This document shows positions 63,846-64,000 of a stretch of DNA of 64,000 nucleotides, one piece after another (the first letter of the stretch is position 1; each line of letters opens with the position of its first letter). Made by a program: the position numbers and the translations under genes. The notes under the pieces are model-generated. The model ran no database searches. It was not told the DNA's origin and was given only the letters and a program-made list of their open reading frames with translations. Source of the stretch: Marinobacterium rhizophilum DSM 18822 (GTDB lineage Bacteria > Pseudomonadota > Gammaproteobacteria > Pseudomonadales > Balneatricaceae); the NCBI RefSeq assembly GCF_000378045.1, contig NZ_KB899093.1, positions 1-64,000 of the forward strand. The letters are read 5' to 3'.

Positions 63846-64000
63846 TCAATGCTCACGTGACCACGCGACAGAGAACTTGTTCTTCAGCTTCCCTTGCCCT
63901 CCCAAAAGGATGAAAACACCAGACACAACAATCAGACCGCACCCCATAAACATTGTAAAACTCAACTGTTCGCCGAACAGGAAAACGCCGAAGAAAAGGC
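63846..64000 (-). CDS. EamA/DMT-family permease, C-terminal part (cut by window edge)
   Basis: The stop is at 63846-63848; the frame runs open off the right edge. The readable 51 residues, including LFFGVFLFGEQLSFTMFMGC and a final helix GLIVVSGVFILL followed by a basic tail, match the last two TMs of EamA/RhaT drug/metabolite transporters (FGE-x-L then G-x-x-L-I-x-x-G). Substrate unknown. Confidence 0.7.
   Translation of the reverse strand, partial: LFFGVFLFGEQLSFTMFMGCGLIVVSGVFILLGGQGKLKNKFSVAWSREH

Noticed and set aside
1-64000. CRISPR arrays, insertion sequences, integrases, tRNAs
   Set aside because: None could be seen on either strand; truncated genes at 45815-46643 and 50950 are explained by deletion or frameshift without any visible transposon.

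Overview
The window looks like chromosome of a marine, respiring gammaproteobacterium of the Oceanospirillales/Pseudomonadales type (Marinobacterium-like is a guess). The grounds are gene content and style: moderately GC-rich DNA, tapT, a DUF2489 protein, an FMN-riboswitch-controlled lumazine synthase, TRAP and DASS anion transporters, many c-di-GMP and two-component proteins, and a cat-ben operon of the Acinetobacter/Pseudomonas type. No integrase, transposase, tRNA or CRISPR array was found.

Layout. (1) 1-430: end of an rRNA operon (5S rRNA plus terminator), followed by a decayed 5S-like copy with its own terminator. (2) 1033-9955: moaA, then on the minus strand a very tight five-gene operon (PhnD-like binding protein, GGDEF-EAL protein, two c-type cytochromes of which one is TsdA-like, SulP permease with shortened STAS), then a hypothetical gene and tapT. 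(3) 10148-14641: alanine dehydrogenase, FMN riboswitch with ribH, and small hypothetical genes. (4) 14669-22159, minus strand: a sensory operon of a 29-codon membrane peptide, TonB-dependent receptor, periplasmic binding protein and BarA-like hybrid kinase; then an HD-GYP phosphodiesterase. (5) 22527-25944: a nitrogen-type operon with a sigma-54 promoter, a terminator leader carrying an ANTAR-like hexaloop, a formate/nitrite-family channel, a PP2C-phosphatase/kinase fusion and cyanase. (6) 26310-29040: a DASS symporter and a FUSC-like membrane protein.

(7) 29541-45600 is a catabolic island. It opens with a good sigma-54 promoter and encodes a DUF1537 sugar-acid kinase, iron alcohol dehydrogenase, DapA-family aldolase, a peptide/opine-type ABC transporter with a fused double ATPase, a TerC protein and an SDR. 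A convergent pair follows (cytoplasmic BNR/sialidase-like protein and PdxA2), then a PrpR-type sigma-54 activator and a DeoR repressor. The combination suggests import and breakdown of a sugar acid or glycoside through a 4-phospho four-carbon acid and a pyruvate-releasing aldolase step. The substrate is unknown. This is the best candidate for an undescribed pathway. (8) 45815-46643: a deletion scar where a divergent LysR/tartrate-dehydrogenase-type pair has lost both 5' halves. (9) 47380-50302: a DctPQM TRAP transporter. (10) 50950-51179: a MarR-family remnant that keeps two palindromic operators.

(11) 51302-61523: the beta-ketoadipate upper pathway, with a CatR/BenM-type LysR divergent from catB-catC-catA-benA-benB-benC-benD-benK-benE. 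Benzoate enters through BenK/BenE, is dihydroxylated by BenABC, rearomatised to catechol by BenD, cleaved by CatA and taken to beta-ketoadipate enol-lactone by CatB/CatC. The CatR box overlaps the catR start region. (12) 61918-64000: a small unknown protein, an orphan methylenetetrahydrofolate-reductase-family protein, and the C-terminus of an EamA/DMT permease cut by the window edge.
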